From the NCBI GenBank assembly GCA_016716715.1, contig JADJVE010000009.1, forward strand, positions 1 through 64,000: a DNA stretch of 64,000 bases, in the 5' to 3' direction. The position numbers and the translations under genes are program-made. The notes beneath the pieces were generated by a model. It saw only the letters and a program-made list of their open reading frames with translations, searched no databases and was not told the origin of the DNA. Below, one piece after another: positions 1 to 9,904 of the stretch. The DNA comes from Acidobacteriota bacterium. GTDB taxonomy: Bacteria; Acidobacteriota; Thermoanaerobaculia; UBA5066. The first letter of the stretch is position 1. The number at the start of each line of letters is the position of its first letter.

Positions 1-1
1 C

Positions 2-94
2 GTCCACCTCGAGAACAACGTCCTCTTCCCGAGGGTCGTCAGTCTGGACGCGCGCGCCGCATCGGATCGGGCATCGGCGGCGCGGGTCCGCTGA
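2..94 (+). CDS. C-terminal end of a RIC-type iron-sulfur cluster repair protein (partial)
   Basis: Only the last 30 codons are inside the window, ending in TGA at 92-94. They read VHLENNVLFPR followed by a short tail. H-x-x-E-N-x-x-x-F-P is the last metal-ligand helix of the hemerythrin-like domain of RIC proteins (YtfE, ScdA), di-iron proteins that rebuild Fe-S clusters after nitric oxide or peroxide damage. The gene ends 2 nt before the methyltransferase start, so the two are probably cotranscribed. Its position beside nitrate reductase genes suits a role against NO made during nitrate respiration. The identification rests on this short motif only. Confidence 0.6.
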   Translation, partial: VHLENNVLFPRVVSLDARAASDRASAARVR

Positions 95-96
95 CC

Positions 97-768
97 GTGT
101 CCGGCCGCTGGGGGGACGCCGCGGTCGTCCAGGGATTCTCCACGGCCGCCGCGAACCAGGTTCTCCTCGCGTTCGCCCGGGCCGAGCTCGCCGGACGACC
201 GGGGATGCGCATCCTCGACCTCGGCTGCGGCGCCGCTCGCAACGCGGTGCCCATGGCGGCGGAGGGGGCTGCCGTGGTCGGGACCGACATCGTGTGGCCC
301 ATGCTGGCGGCGGCGCATCGGCGAGCAGAGGCCGCGGGCGTGGGTCGCCGGACGGTCTTCGTCCGTGCGCCAATGGACCGGCTCCCTGTGCGTGACGCAA
401 GCGTCGACTTCGTCGTCGCGCACGGGATCTGGAACCTCGCGCGGTCGGCCGCCGAGTTCCGCCGCGCGGTCGCGGAAGCGGCGCGCGTCGCCCACCCGGG
501 CGCCGGACTCTTTCTCTTCACGTTCTCGCGGGAGACGCTCGACCCCGGCGCCCAGCCGGTCCCGGGCGAACCGTTCGTGTTCACCCAGTTCGCGGGCGAA
601 CCCCAGTGTTTCCTGACCGAGGCCGAGCTTCGGGACGAACTCCTTCGCCACGGGTTCGAGAAGGATCCGCCAGGCCCGCTTACCGAGTACAACCGTCCCG
701 GCGCCGGCCCCGCGCCCGCGCGGGGCGGCGGCCCCGTCATCTATGAGGGAACGTTCCGCCGGAGATAG
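97..768 (+). CDS. class I SAM-dependent methyltransferase
   Basis: 223 aa from a GTG start two bases after the preceding stop. The AdoMet-binding motif I is visible as DLGCG at residues 41-45, followed by an acidic GTDI strand end (motif II) and a DFVVAHGIWN motif IV region, so the fold is a Rossmann-type methyltransferase of the Methyltransf_11/25 kind. The substrate cannot be read from sequence. Coupling to a RIC gene suggests a stress-linked job, but that is inference. The 3' end overlaps the likely 3' end of actF, which is read from the other strand, by about 30 bp. Confidence 0.8.
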   Translation: MSGRWGDAAVVQGFSTAAANQVLLAFARAELAGRPGMRILDLGCGAARNAVPMAAEGAAVVGTDIVWPMLAAAHRRAEAAGVGRRTVFVRAPMDRLPVRDASVDFVVAHGIWNLARSAAEFRRAVAEAARVAHPGAGLFLFTFSRETLDPGAQPVPGEPFVFTQFAGEPQCFLTEAELRDELLRHGFEKDPPGPLTEYNRPGAGPAPARGGGPVIYEGTFRRR

Positions 769-1890
769 GCGGGGCGAGTGCTGGGTGCCGGGGGGGCGGT
801 CGAAGGCGAGCGCCATCCCCGCGAGGACGAGGAGCGAGGCCGCGACGGCGTAGATCGGGATAGCGGGGAGGGGACCCGCCGAGGGCGCGACCATCACGAA
901 CGCGTCGAGCCACCGCCCGAGGATGACGACGAGCGCCGCGTGGCCCAGGGCCGCCGGCCGCTTCTTGGCGCTCGCGCCGAGCAGCACCACGAACGGCACG
1001 AGGAAGCTCACGACGGGGTTGAGCCAGAAGAGCGCCGTCCAGCCGCCCTGGAAGCGAAGCGCGTAGTACGGGGTCTCCTCGGGGATGTTGCTGTACCAGA
1101 TCAGGAGGTACTGGCAGAACCAGATGTAGGCCCAGAACGTGGCGAAGCCGAACAGGAGCTTGCCGAGGTCGTGGCGCGTCGCGGCCGACAGCGGCTGAGG
1201 CAGCCCACCGCGGGCGTCGAGGAAGAGCGCGACCGCGGTGACGGTCGCGATCCCTCCGAGGAAGGTCCCCGCGAAACCGTAGACCGCGAACATCGTGCTG
1301 TACCACTCCGGCTCGAGAGACATCACCCAGTCCCAGAAGGCCACGGAGATCGTGGGGCCGAGGACGAGGAGGAAGGCGACCGACGTCCGGGTGAAGCGCC
1401 TGGCCGCGCCCTGCTCTCCCGATCCGAGGGCGCGCAGCCGGTCCCGCAGGAGGCCGATGACCCCGGCCCAGACGAGCAGGATCAGGAGGGCCCTCGCGAG
1501 GAAGAGGGGGCGGTTGAGCCAGACGGCCTTGGCCGCGAGGAGATGGCTTCGAGGCCGCCTCGGGCGCGCCCAGGCGTAGAGCGTCGGCATCCCGAAGAGG
1601 AGCGTAGGCCCGAGGAGGACGGCGGGGACGGCGAAGGTCCCGGCGACCGACGCCGTGACCATGCGGACGGGCGCCCACCAGCGTGCTCCGGAAACCCCCT
1701 GGATCGCGGCGAAGACGGCCGCGCCGAGCGCGAGCATGAGCCCGAAGAGCGCGGCGGTCAGGAGGCCCGCGAACGCCTGCCGCGGATCCAGGACCGCTCC
1801 GGCCACGAGGAGCCCGGCGGCGACGACGCCGAGGGCGCCCGCCTCGAGCGGCCGGGTCCGGAGCAGCCGGGAGAGGGTCCGTTCGGTCAT
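737..1890 (-). CDS. actF: alternative complex III membrane subunit ActF (3' end unresolved)
   Basis: Translation from the ATG at 1890 gives a multi-spanning membrane protein of about 375 aa, with features such as VAFWDWVMSLEPEWYS, FWAYIWFCQYLLIWYSNIPEE and GGWTALFWLNPVVSF that typify ActF (quinol:cytochrome c oxidoreductase quinone-binding subunit 2). The ATG overlaps the actE stop as ATGA. The reading frame has no stop codon all the way to base 1, while the other two frames stop at 741 (TAG) and 737 (TGA). A single-base indel near the C-terminus is therefore likely and the true end is close to 737-741. ActF sits in the inner membrane next to ActC and helps conserve energy from quinol oxidation. 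Confidence 0.82.
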
Positions 1891-2480
1891 GGCGCCACCT
1901 CCGGCGGGACCGCCGGGACCCCCTGGAGCTGCCGCACGTACAGCACCGCCTTCCAACGGTCCTCGAGGAGGACCTGGGCGGCGTGGGACGGCATGATCCC
2001 CTGGCCCCGGGTGATGACGTGGACGATCTGCCCGTCCGGGAGCCCCTGCGCGTGCGGCGCCAGGAGGCTCGGCGGGTTCGGGAACCGGCCGATGATCGGA
2101 CCGTCCCCCTCGCCCTTCGGACCGTGACAGACGGTGCAGACCGTGTCGTAGACCTGCTTGCCGCGCGCCAGCGACTCCGGCCCCGCGACGAACGGGTTGC
2201 GAAGCTCCGCCCCCGCCCGCCGCGCCTCCTCGGGCCCCGGGCCGTACTCGAACGGGAGCCGCTCGACGGGCACGGTCCCCGCGGGCGGGAGGAAGAGCGA
2301 CGGGACGCTCTCTCTCATCGGGTTCCGGTCGTACGCGTGGACCACGCCCGAGTCGACCATCTCAGGAAGGAACGTCATCCCGGGCCGATCCCCCTCGGCG
2401 GAGCAGCCGGCCAGGCTGCCGACGGCGGCCAGGACGGCCAGGATCGGCGCGGGCGCGCCGCGGCTCTTCGAGCGGGTCAC
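1887..2480 (-). CDS. actE: alternative complex III monoheme cytochrome c subunit ActE
   Basis: 197 aa from a GTG start. The N-terminus is a lipoprotein signal (hydrophobic stretch ending LAGC). A single heme c site CTVCH lies near residue 117, followed by GPKGEGDGPIIGRF and a GQGIMPSHA loop whose Met is a candidate distal ligand, the usual pattern of a class I cytochrome domain. In ACIII, ActE passes electrons from the pentaheme subunit towards a soluble carrier or terminal enzyme in the periplasm. Start and stop codons overlap those of actD (GTGA) and actF (ATGA), so translation is probably coupled. Confidence 0.92.
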   Translation of the reverse strand: MTRSKSRGAPAPILAVLAAVGSLAGCSAEGDRPGMTFLPEMVDSGVVHAYDRNPMRESVPSLFLPPAGTVPVERLPFEYGPGPEEARRAGAELRNPFVAGPESLARGKQVYDTVCTVCHGPKGEGDGPIIGRFPNPPSLLAPHAQGLPDGQIVHVITRGQGIMPSHAAQVLLEDRWKAVLYVRQLQGVPAVPPEVAP

Positions 2481-3035
2481 ATCACCCTCCAGCCCTCGAC
2501 GGTCTCGACCGGCCCCAGCTCCCGAGCCAGCTCGCGGAGGCGCGCCGGGCGGAAGCCGGCGTCGCGCTCGACGACGAGGACGACGAACCTGTCGTCGGTG
2601 ACGCCCGGACCCGGCTGCGACGGCGGCGTCACGGCGATCCGCGGGAAGAGCCGGCGCCGCGCCAGGAACGTCCCCACCGTCGCGAACGCGGCGAACAGGA
2701 TCGTCAGCTCGAAGCTGACCGGGACCTGGGCCGGCAGCGCGAGCGGCGACTTCCCGCCGATGACGAGCGGCCAGTCGACCGCGTGCGTCCAGAACTGGAA
2801 GCCGAAGGCGACGCCCGCACCGAGGAGCCCTCCGGCGAGCGTCGCCAGCCCCAGCCGCGTCTCGGGCAGCCCGAGCGCCTCGTCCATCCCGTGCACCGCG
2901 TACGGCGTGTGGACGTCGTCCACCTCGAACCCGTCGGCCCGCAGCGCCCGGACGGCGGCGAGGGCCCGCGAGGGGTCGTCGAAGGCCAGCGTGTGGATCC
3001 GCCTCCGGGAGCCCGGAGGCGAGGCGACGGCGCGG

Positions 3036-3049
<14 letters not shown>
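2477..3049 (-). CDS. actD: alternative complex III subunit ActD (DUF3341)
   Basis: 190 aa. It begins with a soluble domain that reads like an ACT/ferredoxin-fold segment (IHTLAFDDPSRALAAVRAL; DDVHTPYAVHGMDEALGL), then two membrane helices (around LATLAGGLLGAGVAFGF and VSFELTILFAAFATVGTF), then a C-terminal soluble stretch. The PYAVHGMDEALGL motif is characteristic of DUF3341 proteins, which are ActD in every known ACIII cluster. It starts 14 bp inside the end of actC and is coupled to actE. Confidence 0.92.
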
Positions 3050-4399
<1,350 letters not shown>

Positions 4400-4403
<4 letters not shown>

Positions 4404-5578
4404 GCGGTCTCCTTCCCCGCCGCCGCGCCCTCTTTCGTCCTCACCTTCGCGAGGTACGTGACGGCGGGCCGCACGCCGAGCTCCGCCAGCACCTGGAAGG
4501 CGCGGGGGCTCTTCTTCATCGCCGCCACCTCGCCGCGCGGGTCGGTGGCGTCCCCGAACGTGATCGCCTTCGCGGGGCAGCTCTCCTGGCAGGCCGTCTT
4601 CCCGCCGAGACCGCGCCAGTCCTCGTGGCCGTCCCGCCGGGCCGCGATCCGGGTCGCCTGGATCCGCTGCACGCAGAACGTGCACTTCTCCATCACGCCG
4701 CGCGAGCGCACGACGACGTTCGGGTTCAGGACGAGCTTCTCCACCGGTGCGGCGACCGGGTAATCGAACCAGTTGAAGCGCCGCACCTTGTACGGGCAGT
4801 TGTTCGCGCAGTAGCGGGTCCCGACGCAGCGGTTGTAGACCTGCTGGTTCAGCCCGTCCTCGCTGTGGACTGTGGCCGCCACCGGGCAGACGGTCTCGCA
4901 CGGCGCGTTCTCGCACTGCGAGCAGAGCATCGGCTCGAAGAGGACGTCCGGGCTCTCGGCGTCTCCCACGAAGTACCGGTCGATCCGCAGCCAGTACATG
5001 TCCCGGTTCTGACGCATCTCGTCCGGGCCGACGACCGGCAGGTTGTTCTCGGCCTGGCACGCGACGACGCACCCGCTGCACCCGGTGCAGGCGTCGAGGT
5101 CGATCACCATCTCCCACTTCGGGACGGTGGGCGGCCGGCCGGGCCAGAGGCTCTCGGCCTTGTGGTGCTCGTCGCTCTCGATCGCCTCGTCGAACCGGGA
5201 GAGCTGGTAGACGACCGGTCTCCCCTCCGTCGTCCCGTGAGGCTGCATGAGCGGCAGCGCTTCGCGCCCACCGGCCCTTCGCGCCGTGGCGGCGAGCCCC
5301 GCGTTCGACAGCCGCCCCTCGAGCCCGGCGAGGCGGTAGCCGGCGTTCCGCCCGACGCCGCCGTCGCCGTCCTTGCGCCCGAAGCCGACCGGCACGCCCA
5401 GGACCCGCGGGTCCTGGCCGGGGAGGATCCGCGCGGGAGAGTCACCGAGCGTCCCGCCACCTCCACCCTCACGTGATCGCCGTCCGCCACGCCGAGCGCC
5501 TCGGCACGCGACGGAGCGAGGCGCACGCAACCGGTCCAGGAGACGCGTGTGAGCGGGTCGGGCAGCTCGCGGAGCCAC
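4400..5578 (-). CDS. actB: ActB, C-terminal ferredoxin part (frameshifted from the N-terminal part)
   Basis: Only the part from about 5440 down to the TGA at 4400 is real ActB sequence; the first 45 or so codons of the open frame are out-of-frame noise. The piece carries the iron-sulfur domain that follows the molybdopterin-like domain in ActB: CTGCSGCVVAC, then CSQCENAPCETVCP, CVGTRYCANNCPYKVRRFNW and CTFCVQRIQATR with CQESCPAKAITFGD. That is the cysteine pattern of three [4Fe-4S] and one [3Fe-4S] cluster, as in NrfC/PsrB/ActB. It should be joined to the frame that starts at 6987; a missing base near 5438 breaks the link. The stop overlaps the actC start. Confidence 0.88.
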
Positions 5579-6987
5579 GGCACGTGCGCGCTCCGCCCGG
5601 CGCCGAGGCCGACCTGCGCCACGAGCTCCACCTCGAGCGCGGGGCGCCGCAGGCGGCCGCGGTGGCTGTCGGCCGGTCGGTGATCGCCACCGACAGCGGG
5701 AGGCCGGCGAGCGCCCGGCGAACCCTCGCCGCCGGGGAGCTGGTCGACCGGGTCAAGGTCCAGGATCACGACGGCCCCGGCGGCGCCCGAGTCGACGTCG
5801 GCGAGGAGCGCCGCGAGGTCCCGGTCGACGCCGCGTCTCACGAGTGACGGCCGGAGGACGTCCAGCGTCCTTTCCTCGTTTCCGAGGAGCCGGTTTGCGA
5901 GCGCGACCGCAAGCTGCTCGCCGAGGTCGTCGGAGGCGCTCAGGAGGAGTCCGCGCCCGCGGTGCGCGAGGAGCTCGGCCGCGAGCGCGGCGGCGCGGGC
6001 CGGCGCGGGGGGAGGCGGGACGGCGCGGAGCGCGGAGGCGACGGCCGTGGCGTCCGTCGCCTCGGCGACGCGCGAGGCGATCCAGAGCGCGAGTCGGCGC
6101 CGCTCGGCGGCGGTCGCGCTCCATCTCTCGTCGGCCGCCGCGCCCGTCAGGGACAGAGATCCCTCGACCTGGAAGAGACGCGGGGCGCCGCGCGTCCCGC
6201 TCTCTCGCCGGCGGGCCGCCCACGCGCTCGTCGCCGCGACAGGCTCCGGACCCGTCGCGAGGAAGTCGGCCCCGAGGGAGACGACGAGATCGGCCGCGAA
6301 GAAGTCCGGGGCGGGAATGAGCGCCCGGCCGGTCAAGAGCTCGTACGCCTCGAGCGCCGCCGAGGCCGGCGCCGCGCCGGCGTCGTGCTCGACGAGCGTG
6401 CCGCCGTGCGGCGCGAGGAAGGCCGCGACGGTCTCTCGCGCGGTCGGGCTGGCGAGCGTTGGCGAGAGAACGTACAGTTTCCGCCCCGCCTTCCGAATGG
6501 CGCCGAGACGTTCGGCCACACGGGTGTCGAGCGCGGCGAAGGTGACCGGCTTGCCTTCGAGCGTCGGTTCGCGGAGGCGCCCGGCGTCATAGAGGGCGCG
6601 CACGTCCGCCTGGCCGATCGCGCAGAGTCCGCCTTTCGAAAGCGGGTGGGACGCGTGGCCCTCCAGCTTCACGGGCCGGCCGTCGAGCACGGTCACCATG
6701 AGCCCGCACGCGGCCGGGCACGCGAGGCACGTCGACGCGTAGTGGACGGGGACCCCGGGGGTGACGTCTTCCGGCGGGACGAGGTAGGGGAGCGCGTGCC
6801 GCACGGGCGAGCGCTGGCAGGCGGACAGCGACGCGGCGGCCCCGATGCCGAGACCCTTCAGGAACGTGCGGCGGCTCGCCGCGGTGGCGGGCGGGCCGAG
6901 GGTCTCGCCGCGGTCGGGCGCGGCGCCGGCGGGGAGCGCGCGCCGGGGCTCGATCCAGGGGGCTGGATGCTGTTTCTGTCGGCTCAT
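5104..6987 (-). CDS. actB: ActB, N-terminal molybdopterin-oxidoreductase-like part (damaged)
   Basis: The start at 6987 lies 8 nt after the actA stop. The N-terminus has a twin-arginine motif (SRRTFLKGLG) with a hydrophobic stretch, so the folded protein is exported by Tat. A CLACPAACG element and GGLCAIGQADV follow, as in the molybdopterin-like domain that in ActB binds no molybdenum. The frame is good to about 5730. A short piece (LPLSVAITDRPTATAAAC) is in another frame, then VELVAQVGLGAGRSAHVPWL returns to the first frame, and near 5438 it is lost again. Between ATAAAC and VELVAQ the family normally has well over a hundred residues, which are absent. Below 5440 this frame is not ActB. Confidence 0.85.
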   Translation of the reverse strand: MSRQKQHPAPWIEPRRALPAGAAPDRGETLGPPATAASRRTFLKGLGIGAAASLSACQRSPVRHALPYLVPPEDVTPGVPVHYASTCLACPAACGLMVTVLDGRPVKLEGHASHPLSKGGLCAIGQADVRALYDAGRLREPTLEGKPVTFAALDTRVAERLGAIRKAGRKLYVLSPTLASPTARETVAAFLAPHGGTLVEHDAGAAPASAALEAYELLTGRALIPAPDFFAADLVVSLGADFLATGPEPVAATSAWAARRRESGTRGAPRLFQVEGSLSLTGAAADERWSATAAERRRLALWIASRVAEATDATAVASALRAVPPPPAPARAAALAAELLAHRGRGLLLSASDDLGEQLAVALANRLLGNEERTLDVLRPSLVRRGVDRDLAALLADVDSGAAGAVVILDLDPVDQLPGGEGSPGARRPPAVGGDHRPADSHRGRLRRPALEVELVAQVGLGAGRSAHVPWLRELPDPLTRVSWTGCVRLAPSRAEALGVADGDHVRVEVAGRSVTLPRGSSPARTRGSWACRSASGARTATAASGGTPATASPGSRGGCRTRGSPPRREGPVGAKRCRSCSLTGRRRGDRSSTSSPGSTRRSRATSTTRPRASGPAGRPPSRSGRW

Positions 6988-6995
6988 GGCTGCTT

Positions 6996-7595
6996 TCAGT
7001 GGTGGCACACGTCGCAGTCGGTCAGACGGTTGGCCCGCGTCATCGGGGCGGTCCCCGGCGGGAACGCCTCTTCGTGCGGCAGGTTCAGGGCGGCGACGGC
7101 GGCGCTCTCGGCGGCCTTCGGCCAGCTTCGCCTGTGGCACTCGATGCACCAGCCCATCGTGAGCGAGCTCTCCTGGGTCACCCGGCCCATCGTCTCGACG
7201 GGTCCGTGGCAGGTCTGGCAGGCGACGCCCTTTCTCACGTGGATCGAGTGGTTGAAGTACGCGAAATCGGGCAGGCGGTGGATCCTCACCCACTCGATCG
7301 GACGCCCCTCGGCGAGCGCCAGTTTCACCTTCAGGATCTCGGGGTGGTCCTTCCGCACCTGCGCGTGGCAGTTCATGCAGATCGACGCCGGCGGGATCCC
7401 GGCATAGCGGCCGCGCTCCGCTCCGAAATGGCAGTAGAGGCAGGGGATCCGCAGAGCGCCCGCGTGGACCGCGTGCGAGTAGACGATGGGCTGGTTCGGG
7501 GAGTAACCGCGATTCGTCGGCTCGCAGGCGGCGAGGAGGAGGAGCGAAGCCGCCGCCGCGAGACCGCGGCCGCGCGCGGCGTCACGCGGCCGCAT
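6996..7595 (-). CDS. actA: alternative complex III pentaheme cytochrome c subunit ActA
   Basis: 199 aa from the ATG at 7595. A lipoprotein-like signal (LLLLAAC) is followed by NQPIVYSHAVHAG and five CxxCH heme sites (CLYCH, CMNCH, CQTCH, CIECH, CDVCH, the last at the C-terminus), exactly the pentaheme arrangement of ActA. It receives electrons from quinol oxidation and passes them to ActE. The frame upstream stays open into the preceding channel gene, but that gene's family-like C-terminus lies in another frame and stops at 7582, so ActA is best read as a separate protein starting here. Confidence 0.92.
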   Translation of the reverse strand: MRPRDAARGRGLAAAASLLLLAACEPTNRGYSPNQPIVYSHAVHAGALRIPCLYCHFGAERGRYAGIPPASICMNCHAQVRKDHPEILKVKLALAEGRPIEWVRIHRLPDFAYFNHSIHVRKGVACQTCHGPVETMGRVTQESSLTMGWCIECHRRSWPKAAESAAVAALNLPHEEAFPPGTAPMTRANRLTDCDVCHH

Positions 7596-8615
7596 GGGCC
7601 CCGGGCCTCGCCGCGCGCGAGAGGTGCCGCAGAAGACCGAAAAACGTGGCGCCCATGCGGCGAGCGCGACGAACAGGAAAATGCGCGGCAGGGAGAGGAG
7701 GAACGGCGCGTCCAGCACCTGCGCGAGGCGGAGCGTGCTGACGGCGTACATGCCCAGGGGAAAGACCGCGCCCCAGTAGAGCGGGTCGTACGTCATCTCG
7801 AACTTCCGGTACACGTGTCGCCAGAGGGCGAGGATGACGAGCATCGGGATCCACCAGGTCGCGGTCGCCCAGAAGAAAACCGTGAAGCCGAGGAGGAACG
7901 GGAGCATCCGCGAAAGGAGGGCGGATTGCTCGGCATTCGCGATCAGGGTCGTTCCCGCGAGGGTGGAGATCGCCATCGCACCCATGTTGATCCAGTACGG
8001 GGGCGTCAGCTCCGACGGCGAGAACTTGAAGAAGGTGTAGCGGTAGAAGATGAGCGAGATCGTCCAGATGTAGAGCATCCCGCCGAACAGCCAGAAGACG
8101 AGCGTGAAGAAGTGGAGGGCCTCCTGAGGCCCGGGCAGGCTGCGGGCGAGAAGCGCTCCGAGGTTGGAGACCGACTGCGTCGCCACGACCGCGACGAGCC
8201 AGCCCCCGTTGATCCCCTCGGCGAGAGTCGGTTTCGTCTCCTTCACGGTGTACGCCGTAAAGACGGCGTAGGTCAGGACGATCCACAGGGCGATTGCGAG
8301 GACGAAGAGCCCCATGGCCGCCGCGGGCATGCGGCGCACGAGAAGGCACTGCGCGCCGAGGACGCCCGTCCCCGCCACGATCGTGAAGAAACCGACCCCG
8401 CGCTGGTGGTCGACGAGGTCCTCGAGGACGCGCTTCGGGAAGCGGGCGACCCGAGCCCCCGTGAGCACCCAGAGGACGACGTACGTCACGACGTTGACGG
8501 CGAGGAGCGCGTCCGCCATGCGGGCGAGGCCGAGGAGCTCGCACGCCACCGAGACGATCCCGGTCGCCATCACCATCGCGAAGTACGCCGGGTGGAGACC
8601 CATGACGCCCTTCAT
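7582..8615 (-). CDS. TehA/SLAC1-family (TDT) membrane channel, one frameshift near the 3' end
   Basis: About 344 aa with ten predicted membrane helices, starting MKGVMGLHPAYFAMVMATGIVS, a typical opening for the tellurite-resistance/dicarboxylate transporter family. VWYNP-type loops are replaced by family segments such as FPLGMYAVSTLRLAQVL. After ALAAWA (about 7665) the family C-terminus (TFFGLLRHLSRAARPG) continues in another frame and ends at TGA 7582-7584, 14 bp inside actA. The family includes plant SLAC1/SLAH anion channels that conduct nitrate, so its place between narI and actA suggests nitrate or nitrite movement. The substrate is inference. It lies 10 nt downstream of narI. Confidence 0.82.
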
Positions 8616-8625
8616 GCCGCTCCCG

Positions 8626-9309
8626 TCAACGCTTCACGGCGCCACGCGCGCGATTCCAGATCACGAGCTGGTTCGGACGCCAGAGATACGGGACTGGCGC
8701 GACGAGCGCGTGGACGAGGCGCGTGAAGCTGAAGGCCGCGATGAGGACGAAGGCCCCGACGACGTGCATCTGCGCGGGCAGCTTCAGGTCGACCATCCGC
8801 TGGATGTCGGGCTGGAACCTCGCGAGGGACCAGAGATACGGGACGACCGTCTGCGTGTACCAGGCGCTGCCCCACCGGAGGGCGATCGCCACCCAGAGCC
8901 CCGTCACGATCTCGAAGAGGAGAAGGGTGTAGACGAGGACGTCCGTGGGAGAGGTCACGACGTGCAGGCGCGACGTGGCGGCGCGCCGCAGGATCAGCCC
9001 CGCGAGGCCGAAGAGCGTGAGGAGCGCGGCCGCGAGCGCCGTCGACTCGAGGACGAAGAGCCGGAGAGGGACGAGGTTCCAGAGCGTCATCCCGCGCGGG
9101 AAGAGGAAGCCCACGAGGTGCCCGAAGAAAAGAGTGAGGATCCCGAGGTGGAACGGCACGGAGCCCCAGAACAGCTCCTTCGACTCGAGGAACTGCGAGG
9201 AGAGGCTCGAGAAGGTGAACGGGTCGCGCCGGTAGCGCTGGATCGAGACGACGAGGAAGAGGACGACCGACACGTACGGGAACGCCGCGAAGAGGAGGAC
9301 GTTAAGCAT
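8626..9309 (-). CDS. narI: respiratory nitrate reductase gamma subunit (cytochrome b)
   Basis: 227 aa, five membrane helices, normal family length. The four axial heme b ligands of NarI are all in place: H54 and H64 (PFHLGILTLFFGH) and H182 and H200 (MHVVGAF...RLVHALV), matching E. coli H56, H66, H187 and H205. NarI oxidises quinol in the inner membrane and sends electrons to the NarH iron-sulfur clusters. The start overlaps the end of narJ by 8 bp. Confidence 0.96.
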   Translation of the reverse strand: MLNVLLFAAFPYVSVVLFLVVSIQRYRRDPFTFSSLSSQFLESKELFWGSVPFHLGILTLFFGHLVGFLFPRGMTLWNLVPLRLFVLESTALAAALLTLFGLAGLILRRAATSRLHVVTSPTDVLVYTLLLFEIVTGLWVAIALRWGSAWYTQTVVPYLWSLARFQPDIQRMVDLKLPAQMHVVGAFVLIAAFSFTRLVHALVAPVPYLWRPNQLVIWNRARGAVKR

Positions 9310-9904
9310 GGGTGTCGGCCTCCAGATCCACGTCGGTGACGCGCTCGGGCGGAGGGAGCGCGGCCCCGCCGCCGTGCGGCGCGAGGAGGGCCGGGAGCGC
9401 GCGCAGGATGTCGGCCCACGGGCTGTCGACGTCTTTCACCGCGTCCGTCATCCGCGTGAGCGCGGGCAGGAGAAGCGCGTCGACGAGCGTCTCGCGGTCC
9501 TCCCCGGGCGGCAGCGCCGCGAGGAGGCGCAGGACGGCCGGGAGGCAGTCCGGGAGATCGCCTTCCTGCGGGACGCCGGCCTTCCGCATCTCGGCAGCGA
9601 GCCCCGCGAGGAGCGCGCCGCGCTGGTACGCCTCGCCGAAGAGGTGGTAGCCGACGTGCAGCGTGCAGACCGGGCTCAGGTCGAAGAGGCCGGAGTAGCG
9701 TTCCTCGGCGGCGCCCGCGGGCGCCTGCGAGAGCCAGCCCGCCAGCCGCCCGAGGGCCGCGGCCATGTCCGGATCGACGCGGTCCATCTCCGCGGCGGCT
9801 TCGAGCGCGCGCCCCGCGGAAGAAGGGCCCGGGTACGCGAGCGCCGCCGCGACGTGCCCGAGCGTGCGGGGGACGTCGACCGTCTCGGCGGCGGCGGGAC
9901 TCAT
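9302..9904 (-). CDS. narJ: nitrate reductase assembly chaperone NarJ
   Basis: 200 aa from the ATG at 9904, which overlaps the narH stop (ATGA). It is all-helical with the TorD/NarJ-family segment RYSGLFDLSPVCTLHVGYHLFGE, close to the consensus for NarJ. NarJ binds apo-NarG in the cytoplasm and allows insertion of the molybdenum cofactor and the first Fe-S cluster before membrane docking. It is not part of the final complex. Confidence 0.94.
   Translation of the reverse strand: MSPAAAETVDVPRTLGHVAAALAYPGPSSAGRALEAAAEMDRVDPDMAAALGRLAGWLSQAPAGAAEERYSGLFDLSPVCTLHVGYHLFGEAYQRGALLAGLAAEMRKAGVPQEGDLPDCLPAVLRLLAALPPGEDRETLVDALLLPALTRMTDAVKDVDSPWADILRALPALLAPHGGGAALPPPERVTDVDLEADTHA

Noticed and set aside
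6996..8615. An apparent in-frame fusion of the TehA-like channel to pentaheme ActA
   Set aside because: The family-like C-terminus of the channel (TFFGLLRHLSRAARPG) is in a neighbouring frame that stops at 7582, and ActA has its own ATG and lipoprotein signal at 7595. One lost base near 7665 explains the open frame.
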